Below, piece by piece: positions 8,845 through 16,695 of a stretch of DNA of 64,000 bases. Within the stretch, counting starts at the first letter, position 1; every line of letters begins with the position of its first letter. The stretch lies in NCBI RefSeq assembly GCF_041021955.1, contig NZ_CP158375.1, forward strand, positions 186,001 to 250,000, in the 5' to 3' direction. The DNA comes from Caulobacter sp. 73W (GTDB taxonomy: Bacteria > Pseudomonadota > Alphaproteobacteria > Caulobacterales > Caulobacteraceae). The notes beneath the pieces are model-generated. The model saw nothing but the letters and a program-made list of their open reading frames with translations, did no database searches and was not told the DNA's origin. A program made the translations under genes and the position numbers.

Positions 8845-9592
8845 ACAGCCGCTCGAACGGGAACAGCGTCGTCCCGTCCGGCTGCATCGGAAACACCTTG
8901 GCGATCTCGGCCCTGAAGGCGTCGAGGAACGCGGCCTTCAAGGGCGTGTCGCCCAGCACGTCGAAATAGGGCCGCAGGGCCGTCCCGCTCATCCAGTCGA
9001 CGACGGCGTCATCTCCTTCCAGAACATGCAGGTACTTCGTGCTCCAGATGTCGACGCTCTGCGCCAAGGGCGCGAGCCAGCGATGATAGTCCGCCGCCGT
9101 CGGCATCTCGCGGATGGCGTCAGCGCCCTTGAGCGCCTCCGCCCATGGCCCGGTCGCCGCCGTGCGGCGCAGAATGCCGTGATGGACGCTCTCATAGGCC
9201 AGGGGCATCTGGCAGGCGAACACCCCGCCCGGCTTCAGTAGCCGGAATAGTCGCGGAAATAGCGTTCCGTGATCCGGGGCCCACTGCAGGGCTGCGTTGG
9301 TGAAGATCAGGTCGGCGGGCGCGTCGAAGCTGTTCAGGTCGCCCAGCACCCAGTCCACCGCCTCCGACCGCTTTCGGCACTCGGCGATCATGTGCGGGCT
9401 GGAATCCAGCCCATGAACCTTGGCCTCCGGGTGGCGGCGCGCCAGCAGCGCCGCATGCTCCCCCGTGCCGCAGCCGAGGTCCCAGATCTCCTTCAGGTCG
9501 CCGCCGCGCGGCATCTGGAGCATCAGGTCGAGCGCCGGCCGATCGCGATAGCGCTTGTAGCGTTCGTACAGCGCGGGATCCCAACTCGGCAT
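8819..9592 (-). CDS. tam: trans-aconitate 2-methyltransferase
   Basis: This SAM-dependent methyltransferase of 257 residues esterifies trans-aconitate, an inhibitory by-product of aconitase. The SAM-binding motif I is IWDLGCGTGEHAALLA, motif II includes VHGLDSSPHMI, and DLIFTNAALQWAPDH is the Tam/BioC-type post-II motif. The N-terminal MPSWDPALYERYKRYRDRPA is typical of Tam, whose members read W-x-P-x-x-Y in this place. It is convergent with the patatin gene, overlapping it by 26 bp. BioC is the closest alternative but lacks this N-terminus. Confidence 0.85.
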   Translation of the reverse strand: MPSWDPALYERYKRYRDRPALDLMLQMPRGGDLKEIWDLGCGTGEHAALLARRHPEAKVHGLDSSPHMIAECRKRSEAVDWVLGDLNSFDAPADLIFTNAALQWAPDHGTLFPRLFRLLKPGGVFACQMPLAYESVHHGILRRTAATGPWAEALKGADAIREMPTAADYHRWLAPLAQSVDIWSTKYLHVLEGDDAVVDWMSGTALRPYFDVLGDTPLKAAFLDAFRAEIAKVFPMQPDGTTLFPFERLFIVAQRVP

Positions 9593-9715
9593 GGCCTATT
9601 CCATCAACGACTCGAATTGGCGGCAGCCTGCCGCAATTTGCGCCTCTTGGCCTGCGACGATCCGTCGGGAACTCAGCCCATGCCCCGACGGTTTTGGCAT
9701 GGAGGAGAAAACATC

Positions 9716-9874
9716 GTGCCAAGAACCGCTCCGCGCCCCTTCATCTGGTCCTCAAATGAGGATGACCGGATCAGTCAGGCAGACGTTCAGCTGAACTGGT
9801 CGATCGTCGCCGCCGTCGCCTTTTGCGGCGCGGTATGGGCCGGCGCCCTGCTGCTCGCCTCGGCGATCGTCTGA
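9716..9874 (+). CDS. small single-span membrane protein, 52 residues
   Basis: A GTG start at 9716 is preceded by GGAGGAG at 9701-9707, a strong ribosome binding site with 8 bp spacing. The protein has a polar N-terminus (RTAPRPFIWSSNEDDRISQ) and one hydrophobic span from about residue 28 to 52 (LNWSIVAAVAFCGAVWAGAL), ending close after it. The predicted topology is a single inner-membrane helix. I do not recognise a family. It lies alone between the tam start and the 22-codon ORF unit. The ribosome binding site and the clear amphipathic-then-hydrophobic layout support it as a real gene. Confidence 0.6.
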   Translation: MPRTAPRPFIWSSNEDDRISQADVQLNWSIVAAVAFCGAVWAGALLLASAIV

Positions 9875-9892
9875 CCTGCGCGCAAACGCCGC

Positions 9893-9921
9893 TTGTCGCC
9901 CGCCGTAAACGGGTCCCATAC
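9893..9921 (+). promoter_or_regulatory. possible promoter of the 22-codon ORF unit
   Basis: TTGTCG at 9893-9898 and CCATAC at 9916-9921 are separated by 17 bp. The -10 match is weak. This is the best candidate in the 84 bp before the ORF at 9959. Confidence 0.25.
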
Positions 9922-9958
9922 TGACAGTCCTGTTCAACAGCTGAAAGGAGGTGATCCA

Positions 9959-10027
9959 GTGTCTCATTGTCTCCAACCGCGGTCTCAAGCCGTGACCTGG
10001 AGCCTCAAGACTGAGGTTTCCGCCTGA
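9959..10027 (+). CDS. 22-residue ORF with a ribosome binding site matching the 16S 3' tail over 17 nt
   Basis: The ORF starts GTG at 9959 and ends TGA at 10025-10027. The peptide begins VSHCLQPRSQ and ends LKTEVSA, with one Cys and one Trp. Directly before it, GAAAGGAGGTGATCCAG at 9943-9959 is the exact complement of the alphaproteobacterial 16S rRNA 3' tail (CTGGATCACCTCCTTTC), far longer than a usual Shine-Dalgarno sequence. GGAGG ends 7 bp before the start. A palindrome (10058-10073) and an intrinsic terminator follow, so it looks like a self-contained short transcript of roughly 170 nt. Translation is inferred. It could instead be a small RNA that contacts the ribosome, or both. Confidence 0.5.
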   Translation: MSHCLQPRSQAVTWSLKTEVSA

Positions 10028-10057
10028 CGGCTCGTCTGAGCTGATCAGTTCGGTTTT

Positions 10058-10073
10058 CATGGCCGCGGCCATG
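10058..10073. repeat. 16-bp perfect palindrome CATGGCCGCGGCCATG
   Basis: This sequence is self-complementary and lies between the 22-codon ORF stop and its terminator. As RNA it would form a hairpin with almost no loop; as DNA it could bind a dimeric protein. Its role is unknown. Confidence 0.6.
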
Positions 10074-10079
10074 ACGATG

Positions 10080-10109
10080 GAAGGGCCGTCCCCAAGGGCG
10101 GCCCTTTTT
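10080..10109 (+). terminator. intrinsic terminator of the short transcript at 9.96 kb
   Basis: AAGGGCCGTCCCCAAGGGCGGCCCTT followed by T residues forms a GC stem with one bulge and a small loop, then TTTTTC. It ends at the stop codon of the convergent methyltransferase gene. Confidence 0.8.
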
Positions 10110-10903
10110 CATTGGCTGGTCAGGTGATGCAGGACGATCCCGCCGGTCGTGGCCACGTTCAGGGAGTCAAAGCCGCCGGCCATCGGAATCCGCACAGTCT
10201 CGGCCCGCGCCATCAGTTGCGGCGACAGCCCGGGACCCTCGGCCCCCAGCAGAACCGCCACGCGATCCGGGCGCAGCGTCTCCGCCAGGGTGCGTTCGCC
10301 GGCGGGGCTCAGGGCGAGAGGCTGAAAGCCGGCCCCTTCCAGCAAGCCCAAAACATCGGCTCCCGGCGCCAGACGAACGAAGGGCGTCAACAGCGCCGCG
10401 CCCACGGAAACCCGGATAGCTTTGCGGTACAGCGGGTCACAGCAGTCGGAATCCAGAAGCACCGCGTCCACACCGAACGCCGCCGCGTTGCGCAACAGCC
10501 CGCCCATGTTGTCGTGATTGGCGATCCCGAACAGGCACACGACGACCGCCCGCCGCGGCAGCCCGGCCAGCAGCTCAGCGGGCGCCGGCTCCGCGGGGCG
10601 GCGGCCTAGGGCCAGGATGCCGCGATGGATCGGAAAGCCGACGATGGCGTCCATCACCGCCTGGCTCGCCACATAAACCGGAACCTCCGGCGGCAGGTCG
10701 GCCAGCATCGGCTCCAGCCGCTCGGCCTGACGCTCCAGCAGCAGCAGCGACAGCGTCTCGCACCGCTCGCTGCGGATCAGGCAGCGCAGGACTACCTCGC
10801 CCTCGGCGATGAACAAGCCGTCGCGCCCCACCAGATCGCGTTCGCGCACGTCACGATAGGCGGCGATCGTGGGATCGGCGGGATCTTGGACGGAAACGAT
10901 CAT
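10109..10903 (-). CDS. TrmH/SpoU-family RNA 2'-O-methyltransferase
   Basis: This 264-residue enzyme is predicted to methylate a ribose in rRNA or tRNA using SAM through a trefoil-knot fold. The three SpoU motifs are visible: NHDNMGGLLRNAAAFG (motif 1), VAVLLGAEGPGLS (motif 2) and IPMAGGFDSLNVATTGGIVLHH (motif 3, with a Ser-Leu-Asn core). The N-terminal part (residues 1-100, beginning MIVSVQDPADPTIAAYRDVRERDLV) resembles the substrate-binding L30e-like domain, which includes GLFIAEGEVVLRCLI. The start is ATG at 10903, preceded by AAGGGCGG. The RNA target cannot be predicted from sequence. Confidence 0.85.
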   Translation of the reverse strand: MIVSVQDPADPTIAAYRDVRERDLVGRDGLFIAEGEVVLRCLIRSERCETLSLLLLERQAERLEPMLADLPPEVPVYVASQAVMDAIVGFPIHRGILALGRRPAEPAPAELLAGLPRRAVVVCLFGIANHDNMGGLLRNAAAFGVDAVLLDSDCCDPLYRKAIRVSVGAALLTPFVRLAPGADVLGLLEGAGFQPLALSPAGERTLAETLRPDRVAVLLGAEGPGLSPQLMARAETVRIPMAGGFDSLNVATTGGIVLHHLTSQ

Positions 10904-10942
10904 CAACCGCCCTTTGGCTTCGGTCGCTCCTGAACACAAGCC

Positions 10943-12064
10943 TCAGTCGAAGACAGCCTTGGGAATATGGGTCATGCGGCAGGCCAGGTCCGCCTCGCCC
11001 GACGCCACGATCCAGACCTCGCCGCCGTCGGCGATACCGGTCGTGAACACCACGTCGCGTATGTACATATGTTCTTCGAGATCGGCGGTCAGGTCCGCTC
11101 GGCCCTCCAGCAGCGGAACCTCGTCCTCGAGACGCAGGATGCGGCTGGGGTCCTCCAGGTCGAGCAGCGCCCAGAAGGTTCGATAGATGCCGACCAGCGC
11201 CTGAGTCTCCACCCCGTGATAGAGCACCAGCCAGCCCTTGTCGGTCCGCACCGGCTGCGCTCCCCCACCCAGACGCATATTGGCCTTGGAGCCCTTGCGC
11301 GGTCGTATGCCAGTCCGGTGCAGGGGTCTCCAATGCAGGGCGTCGGGCGACCGGGCCAGGTTGATCGACGCCCCGCCCAGCCATTCGCTGTCTGGCGGAT
11401 AGGCGAAGTAGCACTCTCCCTGCGGCCGGGTCAGGGCGTGGAAGGCCCCATCGATCATGCCCTCGAAGAACAGCATGTCCTTGTTCTGGTGGTCGAGGAT
11501 GATCCCCTGCAGCGCCCAGTCCATGCCGTTGGTCGAGGTGTGCAGAGTTGTCGAATGCCGCTCGGGGCTCACCGAGCAGGTGGTCATGTAATAGGTCCCG
11601 TCGATCAGGGTGATGCGCGGATCCTCGACCCCGTACATCTGATACGAGGCCTCCGGCTCGATGGCCTTGTCGTAGTGGACCGTCACGACCTCCAGACCGT
11701 CAGCCGACAGTTCCACCGGCAACAGCCAGGACAGCGACGTCAGGCCCAGCACCCGCGAGTGATGGTGCGTCAGCTGGAATACCCGAGGGTCGGCTGTGTT
11801 GGCCTCGGCCAGGGGGAAGGCGTCACGGACATAGCCATCCGCCCTCCAGCGGATGCTGTAGACGTGCTCGGCGTCCGTGGGATCGCGCAGCGCCTCGGCG
11901 ACCCGCACCATCAGCAACAGGTTGCCGTTGGGTAGTCGGCAAAGGGCGGGATTGAACGCGCCGAGCACGAAGGTGGGCGCATCCAGGCTCTTGCGAAGCG
12001 GTGATCGGCTCAGGTCGACGTCGTTCGGCCCGAAGACAAGCTTGTCGATTTCGAACTGCGCCAT
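10943..12064 (-). CDS. GH130-type glycoside phosphorylase/hydrolase
   Basis: The protein has 373 residues and a five-bladed beta-propeller pattern. Family GH130 comprises beta-mannoside phosphorylases and some hydrolases. Visible signatures are FNPALCRLPNGNLLLMVRV at the first blade, TADPRVF, GVEDPRITLIDGTYYM with the catalytic Asp in EDPR, and GGGAQPVRTDKGWLVLYHGVE. There is no signal peptide, which fits a cytoplasmic phosphorylase acting on imported oligosaccharides. The ATG at 12064 is preceded by GGGGGA. It is 39 bp upstream of the RNA methyltransferase on the same strand, with no obvious functional link. No transporter or mannosidase gene lies nearby to suggest the substrate. Confidence 0.8.
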   Translation of the reverse strand: MAQFEIDKLVFGPNDVDLSRSPLRKSLDAPTFVLGAFNPALCRLPNGNLLLMVRVAEALRDPTDAEHVYSIRWRADGYVRDAFPLAEANTADPRVFQLTHHHSRVLGLTSLSWLLPVELSADGLEVVTVHYDKAIEPEASYQMYGVEDPRITLIDGTYYMTTCSVSPERHSTTLHTSTNGMDWALQGIILDHQNKDMLFFEGMIDGAFHALTRPQGECYFAYPPDSEWLGGASINLARSPDALHWRPLHRTGIRPRKGSKANMRLGGGAQPVRTDKGWLVLYHGVETQALVGIYRTFWALLDLEDPSRILRLEDEVPLLEGRADLTADLEEHMYIRDVVFTTGIADGGEVWIVASGEADLACRMTHIPKAVFD

Positions 12065-12128
12065 GGCCGGTCCCCCTTCAGGCTCGCTTGGAGCCTAGAG
12101 AACCGCCGACCGGAGCGCGCGTTCCGCC

Positions 12129-12770
12129 TCAGGCCTTGAAGGCGGCCAGGGCGTCGCTCGCCGCCTGGGCCAGGCTCTGGATCTTGCCCCAGTCGCCGTC
12201 CTTCATGGCCGCGTCCGGGGTCAGCCACGAGCCGCCCACGCAGGCGACGTTCGGCAGTTTCAGGAAGTCCGGCGCGGTCTCCAGCGTCACGCCGCCCGTC
12301 GGGCAGAAGCGGACATAGGGGAACGGGCCGCCAAAGCTCTTCAGCATGGCAACGCCGCCGGCCGCCACGGCCGGGAAGAACTTGAACGCACGATAGCCGT
12401 GCTCCAGGCCGGCCATCAGCTCGGAAGCCGTCGCCACCGCCGGCAGGTACGGGATAGCCCCGTCACGGCCCATGGCCAGCAGGGCCGGCGTCGCGCCGGG
12501 CGAGATTGCGAACTTGGCGCCGGCCTTGGCCGAGTTCTCAAGATCCTTGGCGCTCAGCACCGTGCCGGCGCCGATCACCGCTTCCGGCACCGCGTCGGCG
12601 ATGGCGCGCATGGCGTCCAGCGCCACCGGCGTGCGCAGGGTCACCTCGATGGTGGTGCAGCCGCCGGCCACCAGGGCCTTGGCCATGGGCGCCGCCTGGG
12701 CGACGTCGGCGATGGTCACCACGGCCATGACCGGCGCCATATCCATGTAGGTTTCGATCGTGTCGGTCAT
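12129..12770 (-). CDS. eda: 2-dehydro-3-deoxyphosphogluconate (KDPG) aldolase
   Basis: This enzyme splits KDPG to pyruvate and glyceraldehyde-3-phosphate, the last step of the Entner-Doudoroff pathway used by Caulobacter for glucose. The 213-residue TIM barrel shows TTIEVTLRTP with the catalytic Glu, AFKFFPA with the Schiff-base Lys, and VRFCPTGGV for phosphate binding. The start ATG at 12770 (MTDTIETYMD) gives the normal length; the open frame extends 15 codons further without similarity. It stands alone: the other pathway genes (zwf, pgl, edd, glk) are not in this window. Confidence 0.93.
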   Translation of the reverse strand: MTDTIETYMDMAPVMAVVTIADVAQAAPMAKALVAGGCTTIEVTLRTPVALDAMRAIADAVPEAVIGAGTVLSAKDLENSAKAGAKFAISPGATPALLAMGRDGAIPYLPAVATASELMAGLEHGYRAFKFFPAVAAGGVAMLKSFGGPFPYVRFCPTGGVTLETAPDFLKLPNVACVGGSWLTPDAAMKDGDWGKIQSLAQAASDALAAFKA

Positions 12771-12854
12771 CGCAGGTCGCCTGAGCCAGAAGTTTGAAAT
12801 TGCGAGCGCTGTCATGTCACGGCCAGGGCTTGGTTTGAACCCCGCCAGCGCATG

Positions 12855-12886
12855 AAAAAGTGGGGCGCCGACAACGCGGCGCCCCA
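12855..12886 (-). terminator. intrinsic terminator downstream of ppc
   Basis: The stem TGGGGCGCCG/CGGCGCCCCA (12861-12870 and 12877-12886) with a 6-base loop is perfect. On the minus strand it is followed by CTTTTTC (AAAAA at 12855-12859 on plus). It lies about 150 bp after the ppc stop codon and 85 bp upstream of the eda start. Confidence 0.8.
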
Positions 12887-13033
12887 GTTTGCGCAGGAGC
12901 GAGCTCCCGAAAGAGCCGCTAAGTGACGTCGGCGAGGCCGACGAAACAGGCGTGTCGCGGTGGGAGCCGTGACACCGGTGTCAAAGATGCCATGATCTAC
13001 GGCTTGTGCAAGCCTTTTCGTATACCGATCAGG

Positions 13034-15742
13034 TCAGCCTGTGTTGCGAAGGCCCGCCGCGATGCCGGCCACGGTGGACTGGATCGCTAACTTGATGCGC
13101 GGATCCTCGTCCCCTGCCCGCCGACGGCGCAGCAGTTCAAGCTGCAGGTGGTTCAGCGGATCGACCGAATGGCTGGCCAGCTGGACCGATTCCGCCAGCT
13201 GCGGCTGGTTGTCGAGCAGCCCCTCCCCGCCCCGGATCGCCAGGGCCAGCTTCACCGCCGCATCGTGCTCACGCTTGATGGCTTTGAAGATGCGCTCGGC
13301 GGCGGCGCGGTCTGGCGACAGCTCGGCATAGCGCGCGGCCATGGTCATGTCGCTTTGCGCCAGGGCCAGTTCCATGTTCGACAGCAGGGCCGAGAAGAAG
13401 TCGTACTCCTCCACCAACCCCTGAAGCTGCTGGGTGGACAGGCACGCCTTATCGACGCCCGACGCAAAGCCGTACCAACCCGGCAGCATGAAGCGCGCTT
13501 GCGACCAGGAGAACACCCACGGGATCGCCCGCAGGTCCTCGATCTTGCGGCTGGCGGTCCGCGATGACGGGCGGCTGCCGATGTTCAGCTGGGCGATCTC
13601 GCCCACCGGCGTCGCCGACCAGAAGAAGTCCTCGAACCCGGCGTCGTCATAGACCAGGGCGCGATAGGCCTCGAACGACGCCTGGGCCAGGCTGTTCATC
13701 GCCTCCTCGACCGGCGCCGGCGGATGGGTGATCTCCTCCTCCACGCTGGCCAGCAGCACGGCCGCCGCCATGCCGTCCAGATTGCGGCGTGCGGTCGGCT
13801 GGTCGCCATAGCGCCGGGCGATCATCTCGCCCTGCTCGGTCATGCGCATGCGCCCCTGGACGGTGCCCGGAGGCTGCGCCAGCACGGCCTCGGCGGCTGG
13901 ACCGCCGCCGCGGCCGACCGAACCGCCCCGCCCATGGAAGAAGCGCACGCCCGCCCCACGGCTCTGGGCCGCCTCGGCCAAGGCCGAAGCCGCCGCAGCG
14001 ACCCCGCGACGCGAGGCGACATAGCCGCCGTCCTTGTTGCTGTCGGAATAGCCCAGCATGATCTCCTGCACGGGCTTGTCGCCCAGCAGCGACTTGGCGA
14101 TCGGCATGTCCAGCCAGGCGCGGATCACGTCTGGGCCACGCTCCAGATCGCCGATTGTCTCGAACAGCGGGCTAACGAATACGGTCGACGACGGCTCGGC
14201 GCCGCCGGTGACGATGCCCACCTGCTTCAACAGCACCAGCGGCTCCAGGATGTCCGACACGGTCGCGGCCTTGGACACCACATAGGCGCCGATGGCCGCC
14301 GGGCCGAAATCGCGCACCGCCTCAGCCGCGCTCTCCAAGATCTTCAGTTCCTTCTCGGTCTCCTCCGAGTAGGTGACGAAGGGCGAGCGTAGCGGCCGCT
14401 CGTGCGCCAGCTCCGACAGCAGCAGCGGCACGCGGAACTTCTCGTCCAGGCCCAGATAGTTCGCCTCCGAGCCCGTCCGTGCGAACAGTTCGTGCAGCAC
14501 GCGCTCATGCACGTCGGCGTTCTGGCGAAGGTCGATCGCCAGCAGGTGGAAGCCGCAGGCCCGCGCCACGTCCAGCAGGTTGCGCAGGGTCGAGCCGACC
14601 AGCTTCTCGCCCTCATGATCCACCAGCGAGTCGCGGACCGTCTCCAGATCGGAGATGAAGGCGTCCGGACTGGCGTACGGCTCGGCGGTCGAGGGACCGA
14701 AGGCGTAAGACACATGCTGGCCGGCCAGCTTCTGCGCCGTCGCCGACAACCGCTCGAAGATGTCCGACAGCACCAGGCGGTACGGCTCGTCCATGCGATG
14801 GACGTCATGGGCGGACTCGCTGAGGTCCGCCATGGCCTGCAGGTCGGCCGAAACCTCGGTGTAGCCGGTGGAGATCGCCAGGTCCGACCACAGCTTGCGC
14901 ACCTGCCCGGCATAGAAGTCGAGGATGATGCGCGCCTGCGACTTCAGCGCCGCCTTCAGCGTCTCGCCATCGACGCCGGGGTGACCGTCCCGATCGCCGC
15001 CCAGCCAGGTGCCCAGCTTCAGCATCGGCGGCACGGCCGCCTCGTCTCCGAGGGCCAGTGACCAGGAGCCATAGAGCTCGACCAAGGCGGGCAGGATCGA
15101 GGTGCGGACGATCGACAGGGCGTTGCGGATTTCGTCCCGCACGGTGATCCGCTCGGGCCGGTGCTGGCGCGTGCGCCACAGCAGGGCGATCTCGCGGAAC
15201 AGGTCGCTGCGGATCTGCGCCTCCAGGTCCGCCGGCAGGTGGTGCCGGCGCAGGGCCATCAGGCGGGAAATCTCGAACTCGCGATCCACCACCCCCCGGC
15301 GGCGCACTTCGGTCGGGTGCGCGGTCAGGACCGGCACCACGTTCAGGCCGTCCAGCAGCGCCTCCAGACGCTTGGGATCATCCTTCTTCACCCGCGCGAT
15401 GGCCGCCGCCAGGGTCATGGGGCGCTCGCTGCCCGGCATGACCTCGGCCTCGGCGTGCCGGCGGCGGCCAGCCACGTCCTCGCCGATATTGGCCAGCAGC
15501 GAGTGATAGGCGAAGGCCCGGGCCAGGAAGAGCCCCTGGTCGGCCGAAAGGCCCGTGAACAGCGCCTCGAGATCGGCGTCACCGCCCGCGAACGCCGCCT
15601 TGCGCGCCCGTTCGACCAGATCGGCCGCGTCATCCCCGTCCAGATAGCGGATCGCCTCGGTCAAGAGCGTGTCGAGAAACTCGGCGTTCTGCTTCACATG
15701 GCGGCCGGTGTGCGGCTCGCGGCCCAGGTCGAGGGAAGGCAT
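13034..15742 (-). CDS. ppc: phosphoenolpyruvate carboxylase
   Basis: This enzyme carboxylates PEP to oxaloacetate to refill the TCA cycle. It has 902 residues from ATG at 15742 (MPSLDLGREP), preceded by GGAGA; an in-frame start 14 codons upstream has no better support. Active-site segments are VLTAHPTEVRRRGVVD with the catalytic His, LGGDRDGHPGV, LGYSDSNKDGGYVASR, and FFHGRGGSVGRGGGP, the conserved glycine loop. The C-terminus ends NTG, the invariant carboxylate end of PEPC that takes part in regulation. It probably ends its own transcript at the terminator near 12.87 kb. Confidence 0.96.
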   Translation of the reverse strand: MPSLDLGREPHTGRHVKQNAEFLDTLLTEAIRYLDGDDAADLVERARKAAFAGGDADLEALFTGLSADQGLFLARAFAYHSLLANIGEDVAGRRRHAEAEVMPGSERPMTLAAAIARVKKDDPKRLEALLDGLNVVPVLTAHPTEVRRRGVVDREFEISRLMALRRHHLPADLEAQIRSDLFREIALLWRTRQHRPERITVRDEIRNALSIVRTSILPALVELYGSWSLALGDEAAVPPMLKLGTWLGGDRDGHPGVDGETLKAALKSQARIILDFYAGQVRKLWSDLAISTGYTEVSADLQAMADLSESAHDVHRMDEPYRLVLSDIFERLSATAQKLAGQHVSYAFGPSTAEPYASPDAFISDLETVRDSLVDHEGEKLVGSTLRNLLDVARACGFHLLAIDLRQNADVHERVLHELFARTGSEANYLGLDEKFRVPLLLSELAHERPLRSPFVTYSEETEKELKILESAAEAVRDFGPAAIGAYVVSKAATVSDILEPLVLLKQVGIVTGGAEPSSTVFVSPLFETIGDLERGPDVIRAWLDMPIAKSLLGDKPVQEIMLGYSDSNKDGGYVASRRGVAAAASALAEAAQSRGAGVRFFHGRGGSVGRGGGPAAEAVLAQPPGTVQGRMRMTEQGEMIARRYGDQPTARRNLDGMAAAVLLASVEEEITHPPAPVEEAMNSLAQASFEAYRALVYDDAGFEDFFWSATPVGEIAQLNIGSRPSSRTASRKIEDLRAIPWVFSWSQARFMLPGWYGFASGVDKACLSTQQLQGLVEEYDFFSALLSNMELALAQSDMTMAARYAELSPDRAAAERIFKAIKREHDAAVKLALAIRGGEGLLDNQPQLAESVQLASHSVDPLNHLQLELLRRRRAGDEDPRIKLAIQSTVAGIAAGLRNTG

Positions 15743-15867
15743 GGCGTCTCCGTTCGGCGGGCCTGGCGGCCGGGCGACTTTCAAGCGAATGCCGGTCTGG
15801 CAAGGCTTCGTCAGGTGGCGCTTAAACTGCTGCTCGCGGGCCGTCCACAGCAGAAGAACTAAGGCGG

Positions 15868-16071
15868 CTATCGATCCTCTTCGAGATGGGTATGGGTATT
15901 GAGAACGCCCACGAAAACCGCATCACGACCGGCTTCGCGCGCCTGTTCCACCTTCAGCCGAGCAGCCTGATCCGCCTCCGCTTCGGTAGGATGAAGACTG
16001 ACGATGTCGGCCCCGATGTTCACGGTCCAGCCGTCTCGATAGCGCAGGACGACATATCGCTCTGATGACAT
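15868..16071 (-). CDS. small DUF2188-like protein, 67 residues
   Basis: The pattern of alternating strands YVVLRYRDGWTVNIG, then AEADQAARLKVEQAREAGRDAVFVGV resembles the short DUF2188 family: a W-x-V strand, a helix rich in Ala and Glu, and a C-terminal strand. It is acidic and soluble, with no signal sequence. A strong ribosome binding site GAGGAG precedes the ATG at 16071. It lies between the sugar transferase stop (16134) and ppc, same strand as both. No function is known. The family call is tentative. Confidence 0.6.
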   Translation of the reverse strand: MSSERYVVLRYRDGWTVNIGADIVSLHPTEAEADQAARLKVEQAREAGRDAVFVGVLNTHTHLEEDR

Positions 16072-16133
16072 TGGTTTCGCTCCTCGAAGCGCGAAACCCC
16101 TTTGATCCCGAACAGTTGCGGCTACGCTTTGAA

Positions 16134-16694
16134 TTATCGGGAGAAATCGCGGGCGCTGATCACCGGGACGAAGGTGGCGATCAGGATCTTGATGTCGAAG
16201 GCCAGGGACTGGCGGGCCATGTATTCGCGGTCCAGCCTCACCTTTTCGGCGATGGATATTTCGTCCCGCCCGTTGATCTGAGCCCAGCCCGTCACGCCGG
16301 GGCGCAGGGCGTCGACGCCCACCTCGGTACGCTGCGCCACCAAGTCGTCCTGATTAAACAGAGCTGGGCGGGGGCCGACCAGGCTCATGTCGCCGATCAG
16401 GACGCTCCAGAACTGCGGCAGCTCATCGATGCTGAAGCGGCGCAGGACCTTGCCGTTGCGAGTCAGAAACGAGTCCGCGTCGGTGAACAGATGGGTGGCG
16501 ACCTGCGGCGCGTCGATCCGCATGGTGCGGAACTTTGGCATCAAAAACAGCCGATTGCCTCGCCCGACCCGCTTGGACCAGTGCAGCCCTGGTCCTGGAG
16601 ACTCCAGCTTCACGATGATCCACACGGCCAGCAGCACCGGCCACAGCACCAGCAAACCCGCGCCCGCGGCGGCGATGTCGAAAAGACGCTTCAT
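16134..16694 (-). CDS. monotopic phosphoglycosyl transferase (undecaprenyl-phosphate sugar-phosphate transferase)
   Basis: The protein has 186 residues and is of the short PglC/WcaJ-C type, which starts polysaccharide synthesis by placing a sugar-phosphate on undecaprenyl phosphate at the inner membrane. Residues 3-29 form the re-entrant membrane helix (KRLFDIAAAGAGLLVLWPVL). KFRTMRIDAP includes the family RTM motif, RRFSIDELPQFWSVL holds the catalytic Asp-Glu pair, and MSLVGPRPAL and RPGVTGWAQINGRDE are further family blocks. It begins 1 bp after the dipeptide epimerase stop. Caulobacter has such enzymes (HfsE, PssY, PssZ) for holdfast; I cannot tell which of them this matches. Confidence 0.85.
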   Translation of the reverse strand: MKRLFDIAAAGAGLLVLWPVLLAVWIIVKLESPGPGLHWSKRVGRGNRLFLMPKFRTMRIDAPQVATHLFTDADSFLTRNGKVLRRFSIDELPQFWSVLIGDMSLVGPRPALFNQDDLVAQRTEVGVDALRPGVTGWAQINGRDEISIAEKVRLDREYMARQSLAFDIKILIATFVPVISARDFSR

Positions 16695-16695
16695 C

